NCBI GenBank assembly: GCA_030599515.1
Contig: JAUVNV010000053.1
Span: 1 to 12,355, forward strand
Reading direction: 5' to 3'
Source: Acidimicrobiia bacterium
GTDB lineage: Bacteria; Actinomycetota; Acidimicrobiia; Spongiisociales; UBA5794
DNA length: 12,355 nt
Positions 1 through 6,750 of this stretch are shown piece by piece. The notes below the pieces were generated by a model. It saw only the letters and a program-made list of their open reading frames with translations, was not told the DNA's origin and ran no database searches. The stretch's first letter is position 1, and every line of letters starts with the position of its first letter. Made by a program: the position numbers and the translations under genes.

Positions 1-1
1 C

Positions 2-112
2 GACGTCGCCCACCTGTTCGAAGAGTTCTCGACCGACGGCCCCATCGACGACACCCGAGCTCACCTCGTCGCCCACCTGCGGGACCTCGGCATGCTCGAA
101 CAACCTCACTAG
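2..112 (+). CDS. C-terminal end of an unidentified protein (PqqD-like tail?)
   Basis: An open frame runs from the window edge to a TAG at 110-112 and encodes 36 residues ending LRDLGMLEQPH. The start lies outside the window. The pattern of acidic and hydrophobic residues, with a short DGPIDD turn followed by a helix ending in an LxxLGMLE motif, recalls the C-terminal helices of PqqD-type peptide chaperones or winged-helix domains. That resemblance comes from only 36 residues and is weak. It lies 38 bases upstream of the glycosyltransferase on the same strand, but the glycosyltransferase seems to have its own promoter. Codon composition agrees with the neighbouring genes, so I trust the frame more than the function. 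Confidence 0.5.
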   Translation, partial: DVAHLFEEFSTDGPIDDTRAHLVAHLRDLGMLEQPH

Positions 113-113
113 G

Positions 114-132
114 GACAACCTCTCCGGTTGTC
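114..132 (+). terminator. Small hairpin after the first gene
   Basis: GACAACC at 114-120 pairs perfectly with GGTTGTC at 126-132 around the five-base loop TCTCC. It starts two bases after the upstream stop codon. No T-run follows, so it may be a weak terminator, or an operator or RNA structure overlapping the -35 region of the next gene's promoter. Confidence 0.35.
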
Positions 133-137
133 ACATC

Positions 138-143
138 TAGTGT
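138..143 (+). promoter_or_regulatory. -10 box TAGTGT for a probable leaderless transcript
   Basis: TAGTGT fits the TAnnnT -10 pattern and ends seven bases before the GTG at 151. No Shine-Dalgarno stands before that GTG, so the mRNA probably begins at or next to the start codon. No convincing -35 box is visible. The same geometry occurs before the genes starting at 6623, 8044 and 12255. Confidence 0.45.
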
Positions 144-150
144 CTCAGAC

Positions 151-1263
151 GTGAAGATCCTCCTCGTCGAGCCCTACTACGGCGGCTCCCACAGGGCGTG
201 GGCCGATGGTTACGCGGCGAACAGCGCCCACGACGTGACCCTCGTCACCCAAGAGGCGCGGTTCTGGAAGTGGCGGATGCACGGGGCGCACCTCACTCTG
301 GCAGGCGACGTCGCTGAGACGCTCGACGCTTCGCCCGACGTCGTGCTCGCTTCGTCGATGATGAACGTCGCGGCATTCATGGGGGCGGCACGCCGGGGGA
401 TCGGTGATGCCCCCGTGGCCGTCTACTTCCACGAGAGCCAGTTCGACTACCCGCTTTCGCCGCTGGACCGAGCCGATCAGACCTATCCGATGATCAACTG
501 GTCGAGCGCCGCCGTCGCCGACCTGCCGATCTTCAATTCCGAATTCCACCGTTCGCTCTTCTTCGAGAGCGCGGAACGGTTCCTCAGGCAATTCCCGGAC
601 CAACGGCACGGCCACCTCGTCGACGAAGTTGCGAAGCGCTCGATCGTGCTCCCGGTCGGTGTCGATCTGGCGCGACTGGGTGAAGTATCGGGCCGGGCCC
701 AGGACGATCCTCCGCTCATCCTCTGGAACCAGCGATGGGAGCACGACAAGGGACCCGACGAGTTCGTCGACCTCATCGAAGCACTGATCGAGACCGATCT
801 CGACTTCAGGGTTGCCGTCGTCGGCGAACGCTTCGTCTCCGCACCGGAGTCCTTCGATCGCCTCCCCGAACTGCTCGGCGATCGTCTGGTTGCTTTGGGC
901 TTCCTGTCGGACGACGAGTACGTCGGCGTTCTGCGACGGGCGGACGTCGTTGTGTCAACGGCGTATCACGAGTTCTTCGGCATCGCGATCGTTGAGGCGA
1001 TGGCCGCAGGCGCCCTCCCGATACTCCCCGATCGCCTCGTCTATCCGGACCGCATCCCGCAAGCCCGCTATGAGAGCTGCCTCTACGAAGACGGCGACGG
1101 TTTGTTCGAGAAGGTCCGATGGGCGATCGACCACTGCGAAGAAGCTGCACAGATCGCGACCGACCTGGCAAAGACCGTTAGGCAGTACGACTGGTCGGAG
1201 GTTGCTCCCCGATACGACGATGTTCTGGAAAACCTGGTACGGAGCTCCGCAGCAGCGGAGTAG
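151..1263 (+). CDS. DUF3524/GT4 glycosyltransferase, tRNA-queuosine alpha-mannosyltransferase-like
   Basis: This 370-aa protein has the two-lobed GT-B layout of the GTDC1/QTMAN family. In animals that family transfers mannose from GDP-mannose to queuosine in tRNA-Asp. The N-terminal DUF3524 lobe opens with MKILLVEPYYGGSH (residues 1-14) and includes an aromatic/basic stretch around FWKWRMHGAHL. The C-terminal GT4 lobe begins near residue 190 with NQRWEHDKGPDEF (R195 and K200 are likely donor-phosphate contacts). It carries the retaining-GT EX7E motif at E274 and E282, followed by AMAAGALPILPD. There is no signal peptide or membrane segment, so it should be cytosolic. The GTG start is chosen because the family motif begins at residue 1 and a -10 box lies just upstream. 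A 6-bp hairpin at 1245-1260 covers the last codons. Family assignment is strong. The acceptor in this organism (queuosine tRNA or something else) is not shown by the sequence, and no queuosine gene is in the window. Confidence 0.85.
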   Translation: MKILLVEPYYGGSHRAWADGYAANSAHDVTLVTQEARFWKWRMHGAHLTLAGDVAETLDASPDVVLASSMMNVAAFMGAARRGIGDAPVAVYFHESQFDYPLSPLDRADQTYPMINWSSAAVADLPIFNSEFHRSLFFESAERFLRQFPDQRHGHLVDEVAKRSIVLPVGVDLARLGEVSGRAQDDPPLILWNQRWEHDKGPDEFVDLIEALIETDLDFRVAVVGERFVSAPESFDRLPELLGDRLVALGFLSDDEYVGVLRRADVVVSTAYHEFFGIAIVEAMAAGALPILPDRLVYPDRIPQARYESCLYEDGDGLFEKVRWAIDHCEEAAQIATDLAKTVRQYDWSEVAPRYDDVLENLVRSSAAAE

Positions 1264-1275
1264 CGGAGAGAAGAG

Positions 1276-1373
1276 AGTCGCCAGTCCCCAGTCGCCAGCA
1301 AGAGGGAGGCTTCGCCGAGTACCGAGTACCGAGTACCGAGTACCGAGTACCGACTACGGAGTACGGAGTACAC
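1276..1373. repeat. Composite heptamer tandem-repeat element, copy 1
   Basis: Fourteen consecutive 7-base units keep one register from 1276 to 1373. The first three are AGTCGCC, AGTCCCC and AGTCGCC. A degenerate middle follows at 1297-1317, then five exact AGTACCG units (1318-1352), then ACTACGG, AGTACGG and AGTACAC. The period is 7, not 3, no ORF is credible here, and the tract fills the gap between two convergent genes. Read on the minus strand it is a GTACTCG module, a TTGCTG junction and then a CTGGCGA-type module, which is the same order as the second tract at 12267-12343. Cyanobacterial STRR repeats are also heptameric, with a unit similar to the AGTCCCC seen here. I infer analogy to those, not common ancestry. 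Confidence 0.9.
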
Positions 1374-1384
1374 CTGGCGAAGCC
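1308..1384. terminator. Long-range inverted repeat framing the AGTACCG array
   Basis: GGCTTCGCC at 1308-1316 is an exact inverted copy of GGCGAAGCC at 1376-1384. The pair brackets the AGTACCG array, so transcripts from either convergent gene could fold a 9-bp stem over a repeat-filled loop of about 59 bases. The GTAC core of each unit is self-complementary and could add internal pairing. The position eight bases after the glpX stop suggests bidirectional termination or 3'-end protection. No T-run is present, so termination is inferred from position. Confidence 0.45.
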
Positions 1385-1391
1385 GGGTCCA

Positions 1392-2387
1392 TCAGTCGAT
1401 CGCGTGCACCTCTTCGAGCCAGTCGAGACGGTGGATGCTCTCGATGAAGCGGATCGTCCCGGACTGCGATCGCATGACGACCGAGTGCGTCTCGACGCTC
1501 TTCCCGTAGAACCTGACTCCCCGCAACAGCGAGCCGGACGTGACGCCCGTCGCTGCGAAGAACGTGTTGTTCGAGTCGACGAGATCGCGGATCGTCAGCA
1601 CTTGGTCGAGATCCAGACCGTGCTCGAGCGCGTATCGTCGCTCGCTCTCGTCGCGGGGCCACAGTCTGCACTGGAGATCTCCGTGGAGCGCGGCGAGAGC
1701 GCAGGCGGCGGTGACGGCCTCCGGTGAGCCGCCGATGCCCATGAGCACGTCGATACCGCTATCCGCCTTGGCAGTCGAGATCGCACCGGAGATGTCGCCG
1801 TCGCCGATCAGGGTGATGCGCGCTCCCGCCTCGCGAACCTGCCGCACGTACTCGTCGTTGCGCGGTCGGTCGAGGAGTACCACAGTGACCTCGTCGACAT
1901 CCTTGCCTTTCGCCCTGGCGACCTGCCGGAGGTTGTGGGCGACCGGTGCATCGATGTCAACCATGCCGGCCGCTTCTTCACCGACGGCGATCTTGTCCAT
2001 GTAGACCAGTGAACCAGGTGCGTACATCGATCCGCGATCGGCCATGGCGATGACGGCGAGGGAACCGGGCTTGCCCATCGCGGTCAGCCGTGTTCCGTCG
2101 ACCGGGTCCACGGCGATGTCCATCTTCGGCTCTCGGCCGTTGCCGACGACCTCGCCGTTGAACAGCATCGGGGCTTCGTCCTTCTCTCCTTCACCGATGA
2201 TGACAGTCGCGTCGACGTCGACCGTCGAGAGCATGTGTCGCATCGCGTCGACAGCGGCCTGGTCGACGCTGTTCTTGTCACCCCGTCCCTGCCACCTCGC
2301 TGCGGCAATCGCCGCAGCCTCGGTGACGCGCGTGAGTTCGAGGGCCAGGTTCCGGTCTGCGGGTTGATCCATGGACATCCTGGTCAT
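1392..2387 (-). CDS. glpX: Class II fructose-1,6-bisphosphatase
   Basis: The 331-aa protein is a full-length GlpX, which hydrolyses fructose-1,6-bisphosphate to fructose-6-phosphate in gluconeogenesis. Visible family motifs are the N-terminal DRNLALELTRVTEAAAIAAA helix, IGEGEKDEAPML (residues 64-75, metal-binding acidic residues), DPVDGT (94-99), and MGIGGSPEAV in the C-terminal half. It is cytosolic and metal-dependent. The ATG at 2387 overlaps the thiolase stop as ATGA, so translation is coupled. In-frame ATGs at 2378 and 2372 are alternatives. The one at 2372 has AGGA five bases upstream and gives an N-terminus (MDQPADRN) closer to that typical of the family, so the true protein may be 326 aa. 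It is last in the minus-strand run and ends at the repeat element. Confidence 0.95.
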   Translation of the reverse strand: MTRMSMDQPADRNLALELTRVTEAAAIAAARWQGRGDKNSVDQAAVDAMRHMLSTVDVDATVIIGEGEKDEAPMLFNGEVVGNGREPKMDIAVDPVDGTRLTAMGKPGSLAVIAMADRGSMYAPGSLVYMDKIAVGEEAAGMVDIDAPVAHNLRQVARAKGKDVDEVTVVLLDRPRNDEYVRQVREAGARITLIGDGDISGAISTAKADSGIDVLMGIGGSPEAVTAACALAALHGDLQCRLWPRDESERRYALEHGLDLDQVLTIRDLVDSNNTFFAATGVTSGSLLRGVRFYGKSVETHSVVMRSQSGTIRFIESIHRLDWLEEVHAID

Positions 2388-3559
2388 ACCTTCACGATCA
2401 GTGCATCGCCTTGACCGCCGCCGCCACAGAGGGCGGCCCCTCCGACTCCTCCGCCCCGGGCCCGGAGGGCGCTGATCAGTGTCACGACGATCCGTGCCCC
2501 AGAGGCACCGAGCGGATGTCCGAGGGCGATGGCTCCACCGTTCACGTTCACACGATCGAAGGGAATGCCAAGCTTCTTCGATGAGTGGAGCGACACTGCG
2601 GCGAAGGCCTCGTTGATCTCGGCGAGGTCGAGATCCGACGGCTTGAGGTTCGCTCGACCGAGGGCGACCATCATGGCCTCGGCGGGTCGTGAGTGCAGAC
2701 TGGTGTCGGGGCCGGCCGTCTGTCCGTATGCGAGGATCTCAGCCACGATCGGCATCCCCAACTCCTCGGCGGCATCACGGTCGGCGACAACGAGCGCTGC
2801 CGCTCCATCCGAGATCTGCGACGCGTTCCCCGCGGTCACCGATCCGTCCTTGACGAACGCCGGGCGGAGTTTCCCGAGTGACTCGACGGTGGTGCCCGGG
2901 CGCATTCCCTCGTCGTGTTCGACGAGGAGCGGGTCTCCCTTGCGTTGGGGCACCTCAACAGGGGCGATCTCGTCGTCAAAGGCGCCGGATTCCGTTGCCG
3001 CGATCGCGCGTGCGTGACTCTCGGCTGCCCACTCGTCCTGCTCGGCGCGGTTCACGCCGAACTCGGCGTTCCGCTCGTCCGTCGACTGGCCCATGAGCAC
3101 GTCGTCGAACGCGCACATCAGGCCGTCCTGGTTGAGGGAATCGATCAACCCGGCACCGCCGTATGCGAACCCGAATCGCGCTCCCGGGAGAATGTGGGGT
3201 GCGTTGGTCATCGACTCCATGCCGCCGGTCATCACGACTCTGGACTCGCCCGCCCTGATCCGAAGATCCGCGTCTCCGATTGCCGCCATTCCCGAGAGAC
3301 AGACCTTGTCGATCGTGGTCGATGGAACCGTCAGCGGGATGCCCCCCTTGAACGCTGCCTGCCTTGAGGTAATCTGTCCCAGGCCACCTTGGATCACGTG
3401 GCCGAAGAGAACCTCGTCGATCTGGTCGCCGGTGAGGCCGGCTCGATCGAGGGCCGCGGCGATGGCGAATCCACCGAGGTCCATTGCTGTGAGTGGTGTG
3501 AAACCGCCCCGGAATCTACCGATGGGGGTTCTGGCGATCGAAGAGATGATCGTGGCCAT
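2384..3559 (-). CDS. Acetyl-CoA C-acetyltransferase (thiolase)
   Basis: The 391-aa protein is a complete thiolase that condenses or cleaves acyl-CoA with acetyl-CoA. The nucleophilic cysteine is C87 in DKVCLSGM. NEAF is at 316-319, the catalytic His is H348 in GGAIALGHPLGASG, and the second active-site Cys is C378 in the CxG motif of ALCGGGGQGDA. Length and motif order are normal. The ATG at 3559 has GAAAGGG five to six bases upstream. It lies 63 bases after the small ORF and overlaps glpX by four bases. The biosynthetic versus degradative direction cannot be read from the sequence. Placement beside methylmalonyl-CoA epimerase matches an arrangement I recall from other Actinomycetota and suggests a role in short-chain acyl-CoA metabolism. 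Confidence 0.93.
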   Translation of the reverse strand: MATIISSIARTPIGRFRGGFTPLTAMDLGGFAIAAALDRAGLTGDQIDEVLFGHVIQGGLGQITSRQAAFKGGIPLTVPSTTIDKVCLSGMAAIGDADLRIRAGESRVVMTGGMESMTNAPHILPGARFGFAYGGAGLIDSLNQDGLMCAFDDVLMGQSTDERNAEFGVNRAEQDEWAAESHARAIAATESGAFDDEIAPVEVPQRKGDPLLVEHDEGMRPGTTVESLGKLRPAFVKDGSVTAGNASQISDGAAALVVADRDAAEELGMPIVAEILAYGQTAGPDTSLHSRPAEAMMVALGRANLKPSDLDLAEINEAFAAVSLHSSKKLGIPFDRVNVNGGAIALGHPLGASGARIVVTLISALRARGGGVGGAALCGGGGQGDALIVKV

Positions 3560-3622
3560 TGCAGCCCTTTCGTGGCGTTCACCATGATGCTACCCGCCGG
3601 AGTCAGGACTGAGATCGGGCCG

Positions 3623-3856
3623 TTAGTCGGAAGATTCTCCGAGATCGGCCCACGGCGTTGCGTCGTAGAGGTGCGACGGAAGGGGAGTCGGGTTCTCGCG
3701 CGGTCGGTTCGATTGCACCCAGTGGCTGGGCCTGGGAACCGGAGGGCGGGTTGCCCTCGTCTCGGCGTCGGAGTCCTCGAGGTGAGCGATTGTGGCAGCG
3801 ATGGCCGCGGCCACGCATGGGTCTGCGCCTCCCCTGATGGAGGTGATCCTGGTCAC
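3623..3856 (-). CDS. Small coupled protein, possible acyl-CoA carboxylase epsilon/gamma-type subunit
   Basis: This is a 77-aa ORF with a GTG start. Two things argue that it is real. The start overlaps the epimerase stop as GTGA, and GAAGGAG stands four bases before the GTG, inside the last epimerase codons. The protein has a short Ala-rich amphipathic N-terminal helix (about residues 11-25, AAAIAATIAHLED), a Pro/Arg-rich linker, and a C-terminal SHWVQSNRPRE segment ending near TPWADLGESSD. A short helix, a disordered linker and a Trp/Arg tail is the layout of small accessory subunits of biotin-dependent acyl-CoA carboxylases (AccE and MmdC-like proteins). Carboxylation of propionyl-CoA makes the substrate of the adjacent epimerase, so context agrees. 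No catalytic residues are expected, and homology is not proven. Confidence 0.6.
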   Translation of the reverse strand: MTRITSIRGGADPCVAAAIAATIAHLEDSDAETRATRPPVPRPSHWVQSNRPRENPTPLPSHLYDATPWADLGESSD

Positions 3857-4260
3857 GTCGCTCCTTCAACGAGTTCGATAAGGGTACCGGCGAACGCGTT
3901 CGGATGAACGAACGCGATGCGATGACCTCCTCCACCGATCCGGGCTTCCGTGTCGATCAAGCGGGCACCGGTGGATTCCAGGTGCTCGAGAGCCGCGTCG
4001 ATGTCCGGTACGGCGAACGCGATGTGGTGGAGGCCTTCACCGCGCTTGGCGAGGAAGCGCCCGACGGGAGAGTCGGGCGCCAGAGGTTGGAGCACCTGGA
4101 CGTTCGAACCGCCGATCGGGACCATCGCCTCTTCGACGCCCTGGGACTCGATGATCTCGCGGGACACCGGCTCGGCGCCGTATTGCGCCTTCATACTCGC
4201 GAGCGTTGCGTCGAGATCGTGAACGGCGATAGCCACGTGATCGATGTTGTACGGGAGCAT
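3853..4260 (-). CDS. mce: Methylmalonyl-CoA epimerase
   Basis: The 135-aa protein is a vicinal-oxygen-chelate fold enzyme that interconverts (2S)- and (2R)-methylmalonyl-CoA between propionyl-CoA carboxylase and methylmalonyl-CoA mutase. Likely metal ligands, placed from memory of the Propionibacterium enzyme, are H8 (NIDHVAIAV), Q55 (NVQVLQPL), H79 (GEGLHHIAF) and E129 (GTLIELVEG). E43 in QGVEEAM is the likely acid/base residue. Two betaalphabetabetabeta repeats are apparent from the IDHVAIAV and LHHIAFAV starts. The ATG at 4260 is nine bases after the kinase stop and lacks a clear ribosome-binding site, so it probably depends on coupling to the kinase. Its 3' end carries the ribosome-binding site of the next small ORF. 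Length is normal for the family. Confidence 0.92.
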   Translation of the reverse strand: MLPYNIDHVAIAVHDLDATLASMKAQYGAEPVSREIIESQGVEEAMVPIGGSNVQVLQPLAPDSPVGRFLAKRGEGLHHIAFAVPDIDAALEHLESTGARLIDTEARIGGGGHRIAFVHPNAFAGTLIELVEGAT

Positions 4261-4269
4261 CCGCTGAGG

Positions 4270-5556
4270 TTACCGGTCCGCGCCCACCTCGACCTCGATC
4301 GGAGCGGACGACCGCTCCGGTTCCTTCACCATGTCGACGTCGAAGCAGAACGCAGCGCCGACGGGGAAGCGGTCCTCGTACCAGAGTTCCCCTCCCATGG
4401 CTCGCGCCAGCTTGCGTGCGATCGGGAGGCCGAGTCCGACGCCCTGCTCGAGCCTGGCGTCGCCCTTGGATAGCTGTTCGAAGTGCTCGAAGATGCGCTC
4501 CTGGTCGGCCTCGGCGACACCAGAACCGTTGTCCGCGACGATGACGGTGTAGGTTCCCTCGCGGCGTTCTTCTCCGGAGATGTAGACCTCGTTGCCCCCG
4601 TACTTGCGGGCGTTCTCCACCAGGTTCCTGAGGATCTGCCGGAGTCGCACGGGATCCGACCAGACCCTGACGTAGACCGGCAAGTCGACCTCGGCCGATG
4701 TCGATCGGTCGAGGACCATCTCTGCGACCGACTCGGCGATCTCGGAGACGTCGACTTTTTCGAGATGGAACCGGAGTTGCCCCGCGTCGAGGCGCGGGAT
4801 GACGAGGATGTCCTCGACGAGATCCGCGAGATGGTCGGATTCGCCGCGCAGGATGGTGAGGAACTCGTCTACCTCGGTCGGCGGTAAGTCACGCCAGTGG
4901 TCGCGCAACGTCTCGGCGAAGCCCGAGATGCCGGTGATCGGGGTCCGGAGCTCGTGGGACACCATGGAGACGAATTCGTTCTTGACCGCGACGCTCCGTC
5001 GCTCCTGCTCGAGGAGCTCCTGCTGGCGATTCTGTGTGTGCAGCAGGTTGCGAGTGGCGCCCGACATCAGCACGGCGACGTCGATCAGCAGCACGATTGT
5101 CATGAAGCCGTCGAATGCGCCACGGTCCAGCGCAGGCTTGAGACCGGATCCACCCATTGCCATGATGACGGCTGCCCATCCGAGCGCGTAGACCATCAAG
5201 ATCCCCGTCTGGCGAGCGGGGAGGAGCAGGGCGATCGCGGCGATACCGTAGGCGAGAGCGGCAACCTGTACAGATGGGGATGCTCCTCCGATGACCATCG
5301 CGGCGCCCATGGCGGTGATATCGATGAAGAGCGATGGGGCGGCGGAGTCTCCACGAGTTCGTCGGTAGAGGGCATCGGCGACGACGATGACCGCGCCGAT
5401 GGCGTATGGGATCGTGTACGGCGCGGAACCGGTCAGGGCGAAGAGGATGGCGACGATGGCGATGACGCCGGCCGTGATGCCGCGTACCCCATGGAACGCA
5501 CGGCGAACTGCCCGGTACTCGATCGGCGCGCGATCCGCCGACGGGGGTGGAATCAC
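4270..5556 (-). CDS. Membrane sensor histidine kinase (orphan)
   Basis: The protein is 428 aa when started at the GTG at 5556, which has GAAAGGG five bases upstream. The frame stays open further upstream, to 5868, but that stretch overlaps the PHP gene and is Ser/Arg/Pro-rich, so it is a frame shadow. Hydrophobic segments near residues 24-42, 48-64, 75-91, 96-113, 117-135 and 150-166 give about six membrane spans with short loops and no extracellular sensor domain. A short coiled coil (about 172-190) leads to the dimerisation/phosphoacceptor domain with H201 in FVSMVSHELRTP. The ATPase domain has the N-box N315 (NLVENARKYGG), D342 of DNGSGV, an F-box IFEHFEQL and G2 GVGLGLP (372-378). All catalytic motifs are intact. 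No response regulator is adjacent. The gene lies 58 bases after the PHP gene and nine before the epimerase. Confidence 0.88.
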   Translation of the reverse strand: MIPPPSADRAPIEYRAVRRAFHGVRGITAGVIAIVAILFALTGSAPYTIPYAIGAVIVVADALYRRTRGDSAAPSLFIDITAMGAAMVIGGASPSVQVAALAYGIAAIALLLPARQTGILMVYALGWAAVIMAMGGSGLKPALDRGAFDGFMTIVLLIDVAVLMSGATRNLLHTQNRQQELLEQERRSVAVKNEFVSMVSHELRTPITGISGFAETLRDHWRDLPPTEVDEFLTILRGESDHLADLVEDILVIPRLDAGQLRFHLEKVDVSEIAESVAEMVLDRSTSAEVDLPVYVRVWSDPVRLRQILRNLVENARKYGGNEVYISGEERREGTYTVIVADNGSGVAEADQERIFEHFEQLSKGDARLEQGVGLGLPIARKLARAMGGELWYEDRFPVGAAFCFDVDMVKEPERSSAPIEVEVGADR

Positions 5557-5614
5557 CAGAACCCTTTCTTGCTCTGATGGGTGTATCGGCCGCGAAGGGC
5601 GGGTTGTTGACCTG

Positions 5615-6454
5615 TTATGGCTTCCGAACCCGGAGTTCTTCGAGCGCAGAGTCGGGGACGACGAGGTCGCCGTGGCCCGTGCCGATCTCGAGACCCGGTT
5701 TTCCGGATCCATGGCAATCGGATCCTCCGGTCGCCACGAGACCGAGATCCGCGGCAACCTCTGCAAGTTGGGTGCGGATGGCCGGGGCGTACTCGGAGTA
5801 GTACGCCTCGATGCCGGCGAGCCCAACGTCGCGAAGATCCTCGAAGAGGGAGCGCAGCGTGGCGTCACCAGGATCGATCGTCAGGGGGTGAGCGATCGAG
5901 GTCACACCCCCGGATTCGATCGCGAGACCGATCGCCTTGGTCGCGGTGAGGCGATCGCGTTCGACGTATGCCGGCCCACCATCGCCGAGTAGTTCACGGA
6001 ACGCCTCAGAGCGATCAGCGACCGCCCCCCCCGAAACGAGCGCATCGGCGATGTGCGGCCGGCCGATGGCGTCGCCCGCGGCGTGCCTCAGCACATCCTC
6101 CATCGTTACCGGATAGCCGAGATCGTTGAGCCGATCGACGATCCGACGGTTCCTGATGTCTCGACCGGCCCGGAGGATCTCGAGTCGATCCTGGAGCGGT
6201 CCAGGTTCCGGGTCGATGAAGTAGGCGAGCATGTGGATCTTCACGCCACCGTGATCTACGGAGAGTTCGACGCCGGGGATCAACTCGATGGGAAGGTCGC
6301 GGGCGGCGGCCGAGGCTTCGGGGATCCCGGAGAGGGTGTCGTGATCAGTGAGGGCGATCGCCGAGAGGGAGATCGCGACGGCCTTCCGCACGACGACGGC
6401 GGGGGGATCGGTTCCGTCGGACGCGTTCGAGTGCAGGTGAAGATCGACAGACAA
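5615..6454 (-). CDS. PHP-domain phosphoesterase (YciV/TrpH, RNase AM-like)
   Basis: This is a metal-dependent PHP phosphoesterase, 279 aa from the TTG at 6454. Motifs in order are DLHLHSNASDG at the N-terminus, LTDHDTLSG, IPGVELSVD, GRPHIADAL, SIAHPLTI and GGSDCHG near the C-terminus. These supply the His/Asp/Glu ligands of a trinuclear metal site. Relatives include E. coli YciV (RNase AM, a 5'-to-3' exonuclease that also hydrolyses 3',5'-nucleotide bisphosphates) and amidohydrolase-like phosphatases, so the exact substrate is open. The TTG is chosen because the first PHP motif starts three residues later and because it follows the upstream stop by four bases, which suggests re-initiation. 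An ATG at 6508 is in frame but would add a Ser/Arg-rich stretch overlapping the previous gene. Confidence 0.85.
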   Translation of the reverse strand: MSVDLHLHSNASDGTDPPAVVVRKAVAISLSAIALTDHDTLSGIPEASAAARDLPIELIPGVELSVDHGGVKIHMLAYFIDPEPGPLQDRLEILRAGRDIRNRRIVDRLNDLGYPVTMEDVLRHAAGDAIGRPHIADALVSGGAVADRSEAFRELLGDGGPAYVERDRLTATKAIGLAIESGGVTSIAHPLTIDPGDATLRSLFEDLRDVGLAGIEAYYSEYAPAIRTQLAEVAADLGLVATGGSDCHGSGKPGLEIGTGHGDLVVPDSALEELRVRKP

Positions 6455-6458
6455 GATG

Positions 6459-6623
6459 TCAGGTGAGGTACGTGATGACGAGAAGCGCGATGACGACGAA
6501 CACGGCATATCCCGCGTACTTCTTGACGAGGGCGAAGATGTGCTGGCGCCGCTCGATCTTCGCCTCGGCGGCTTGCTTCTCGGCCCGATTCGCTCGCTGA
6601 CGGTCTCGCTTTTCGGTTGCCAT
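6459..6623 (-). CDS. 54-aa basic, single-span membrane protein
   Basis: The ORF starts at the ATG at 6623 and is 54 aa. Residues 1-27 are highly charged (MATEKRDRQRANRAEKQAAE...) and should form a cytosolic basic helix or coiled coil. Residues about 37-52 (AGYAVFVVIALLVITYL) form one membrane span at the very C-terminus. There is no Shine-Dalgarno, but TAGCCT ends seven bases before the ATG, so the transcript is probably leaderless. It is the first gene of the minus-strand run, and its TGA lies four bases before the PHP start. From memory, the N-terminus resembles the cytosolic-plus-TM segment at the start of some actinobacterial membrane cyclophilins, but here no cyclophilin domain follows. 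Function unknown. Confidence 0.65.
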   Translation of the reverse strand: MATEKRDRQRANRAEKQAAEAKIERRQHIFALVKKYAGYAVFVVIALLVITYLT

Positions 6624-6630
6624 GACCGGA

Positions 6631-6636
6631 AGGCTA
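6631..6636 (-). promoter_or_regulatory. -10 box TAGCCT for the seven-gene minus-strand run
   Basis: On the minus strand TAGCCT ends exactly seven bases before the ATG at 6623, with no ribosome-binding site between. This predicts a leaderless mRNA covering 6623 down to 1392. No strong -35 box is visible 16-19 bases upstream. The divergent intergenic region 6624-6750 must also hold the promoter of the 6751 gene, for which I see no clear box. Confidence 0.45.
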
Positions 6637-6750
6637 CCGGACCTGCCGGTCGACCGAGTGCGCTCGCAGCGTGGTCGAGAGGAACACCGGGTAGACCGCG
6701 CCCTGTCTAGGCCGCGAATCGACCGAGACCATGAGAGGGAGTGGAGAATC

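Noticed and set aside
1276..1373. CRISPR array
   Set aside because: Units are 7 bases with no unique spacers, and no cas genes are present.
3603..3935. 110-codon minus-strand frame overlapping the small ORF behind the epimerase
   Set aside because: It overlaps the epimerase coding region by 80 bases and lacks the ribosome-binding site and coupling that support the 3856 GTG frame.
5557..5868. N-terminal extension of the histidine kinase to an upstream ATG
   Set aside because: It overlaps the PHP gene in another frame, is low-complexity Ser/Arg/Pro, and the GTG at 5556 has a good ribosome-binding site.
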